Of a stretch of 64,000 nucleotides of DNA, positions 63,213 through 64,000 are shown one piece after another. Numbering within the stretch: position 1 is the first letter of the stretch; each line of letters begins with the position of its first letter. The notes beneath the pieces are model-generated. The model did no database searches. It was not told the DNA's origin and worked only from the letters and a program-made list of their open reading frames with translations. Source of the stretch: Mesostigma viride (lineage: Eukaryota; Streptophyta; Mesostigmatophyceae; Mesostigmatales; Mesostigmataceae); the NCBI GenBank assembly GCA_009746045.1, contig RPFO01000256.1, positions 2,302,329-2,366,328 on the forward strand, read 5' to 3'. The translations under genes and the position numbers were made by a program.

Positions 63213-63365
63213 AATTAAATAAATAATTAATGAATTTATTAATTAATCATTAATTAATTAATCAATAGACACGTGACTGCGTCACGTGAGCAAAGTCCTC
63301 AGTGGGAGGGTCACACGCGGAGCCCCCACAGGCTTGGGGGTAGTCTCCTTCATCACGTGCCATCA
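63213..63365 (-). mobile_element. LINE family B 3' end, tail to tail with the ORF1-only element
   Basis: The minus strand reads DEGDYPQACGGSAC and then the family B 3' UTR with the CACGTGAC-GCA-GTCACGTG hairpin, TCTATTGATT and an AT tail. An internal segment of about 85 bp present at 55555-55640 is absent here. The AT tail (63213-63264) merges with the tail of the plus-strand ORF1 element. Confidence 0.75.
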
Positions 63366-64000
63366 TGTTGTAATTTAATTAATGGAGTCATGTTATAATT
63401 TAATTAAATGTTTTCTAATTCATCAAATTCATTCACTAATTAATTAATTAATCAATCAATTAATTAATTAAATAATCAGCTTCCTAACTGGCCATCTCCA
63501 TTTTCTAACACCACGGCCAGTAATTAACACAGTGCCGTGGCCAACAAATTCAGGCTTGACCCTCAAATTTCCAGTGGATCCCACTGCTGCGCATACTCGC
63601 ACACCCGTCTGCACTATATCATGTTCTTGTTGGTATCTCGCCATAGAGATGGTCACGGCATAAAAACATAAGAGTTGTCTCCTTGATAATCAAAATCCAA
63701 CTTTCGCAGCAGCTTACAAATACAAAGTACAGATGCATGCACCAGGCAGCAGTGCTTCCTCATCAGATATATACCCTATGTTACAACACCATGCCCGCAC
63801 AGACAAATCCCGCACTACAGAGCATACCCATGACCATGTTCATGGGCGCCTGCATATTTGGGCAAGAAACCCATACACTCGCCCACCCAGGGCGCCTAGG
63901 CAATCGTGCCAGTACGCTTGCAAGTAGAGCTCGTTGTGTTGCTTTCTTGTTAATAGCTTGTCACGTTGAGCATCTGGGGTGTGCCACACAAACCACAGAG
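63366..64000. other. AT-rich end of the window with a LINE tail fragment
   Basis: GGAGTCATGTTATAATTTAA at 63386-63405 is a LINE family A tail fragment. ATTAATTAATCAATCAATTA runs follow. No gene was recognised to the window end. Confidence 0.45.

Larger units (their letters stand above)
59746..63245 (+). pseudogene. older ORF1-only LINE (HAL1-like), split by a younger copy
   Basis: An ATG at 59746 opens an ORF1 (MSKRLSTQRSLAAALG..., ending ...PEPKRSRSAEPPWE at 59955). The frame continues at 61600 (EISFDVNSSSYWQRSPGFLM), after the inserted younger element. Further on it has at least three frameshifts but keeps the L1-ORF1-like core: coiled coil, WADMLKQHTT, a KRSLNAILKNFD RRM-like start, PPLLLIFESPADKIAFL, then DDDLTLAQQQRRRELWPTYL. 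The stop is at 62785-62787. No ORF2 follows. A UTR of about 430 bp ends in a CTCC-CAAC-GGAG hairpin and an AT tail near 63245. Confidence 0.8.

Overview
This is a eukaryotic nuclear window. Coding sequence is split into short exons with GT-AG introns (one GC-AG), introns are full of microsatellites and minisatellites, and the right end is a nest of non-LTR (LINE) and piggyBac transposons. The pairing of an Hrq1-type helicase with a plant-like VPS37, plus moderately GC-rich exons, suggests a green-lineage protist or alga. That assignment is an inference of low to moderate confidence. No tRNA, rRNA, CRISPR array or bacterial gene was seen.

Layout: (1) 0.64-5.48 kb, plus strand: a five-exon ESCRT-I subunit VPS37. 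(2) 6.83-32.95 kb, minus strand: a 25-exon Hrq1/RecQ4-like superfamily 2 helicase, convergent with VPS37. All splice phases agree and the predicted protein is 1152 aa. A 289-bp 5'-truncated LINE with 11-bp target-site duplications lies between the two genes. (3) 33.0-35.1 kb: a divergent intergenic region with short tandem repeats and a perfect 24-bp palindrome. (4) 35.1-51.5 kb, plus strand: a large gene of about 14 exons and about 1570 aa, with no family recognised and a polyglutamine tract in its long last exon. (5) 51.5-64 kb: a transposon graveyard. It holds LINE reverse-transcriptase pieces, a possible solo LTR, a complete but internally deleted piggyBac element inserted at TTAA inside a LINE ORF2, and two L1-ORF1-like, ORF1-only elements. 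One of the ORF1-only elements is inserted inside the other with an 11-bp target-site duplication.

The most unusual signal is shared by all three host genes. Several introns carry one to many degenerate copies ('echoes') of the neighbouring exon edge together with its splice site. Clear cases flank HRQ1 exons 2, 4, 12, 13, 16, 20 and 21, VPS37 exon 2, and the exon ending at 47168 of the third gene. This looks like recurrent tandem duplication seeded at exon/intron junctions, with microsatellites expanding between the copies. It may be how these introns lengthened.

The host genes have no evident shared pathway: ESCRT membrane sorting, DNA repair helicase, and unknown. The transposons appear to interact through their tails: autonomous LINE fragments and ORF1-only elements share a short 3' hairpin plus AT-rich tail, which suggests that the ORF1-only elements use the LINE machinery.
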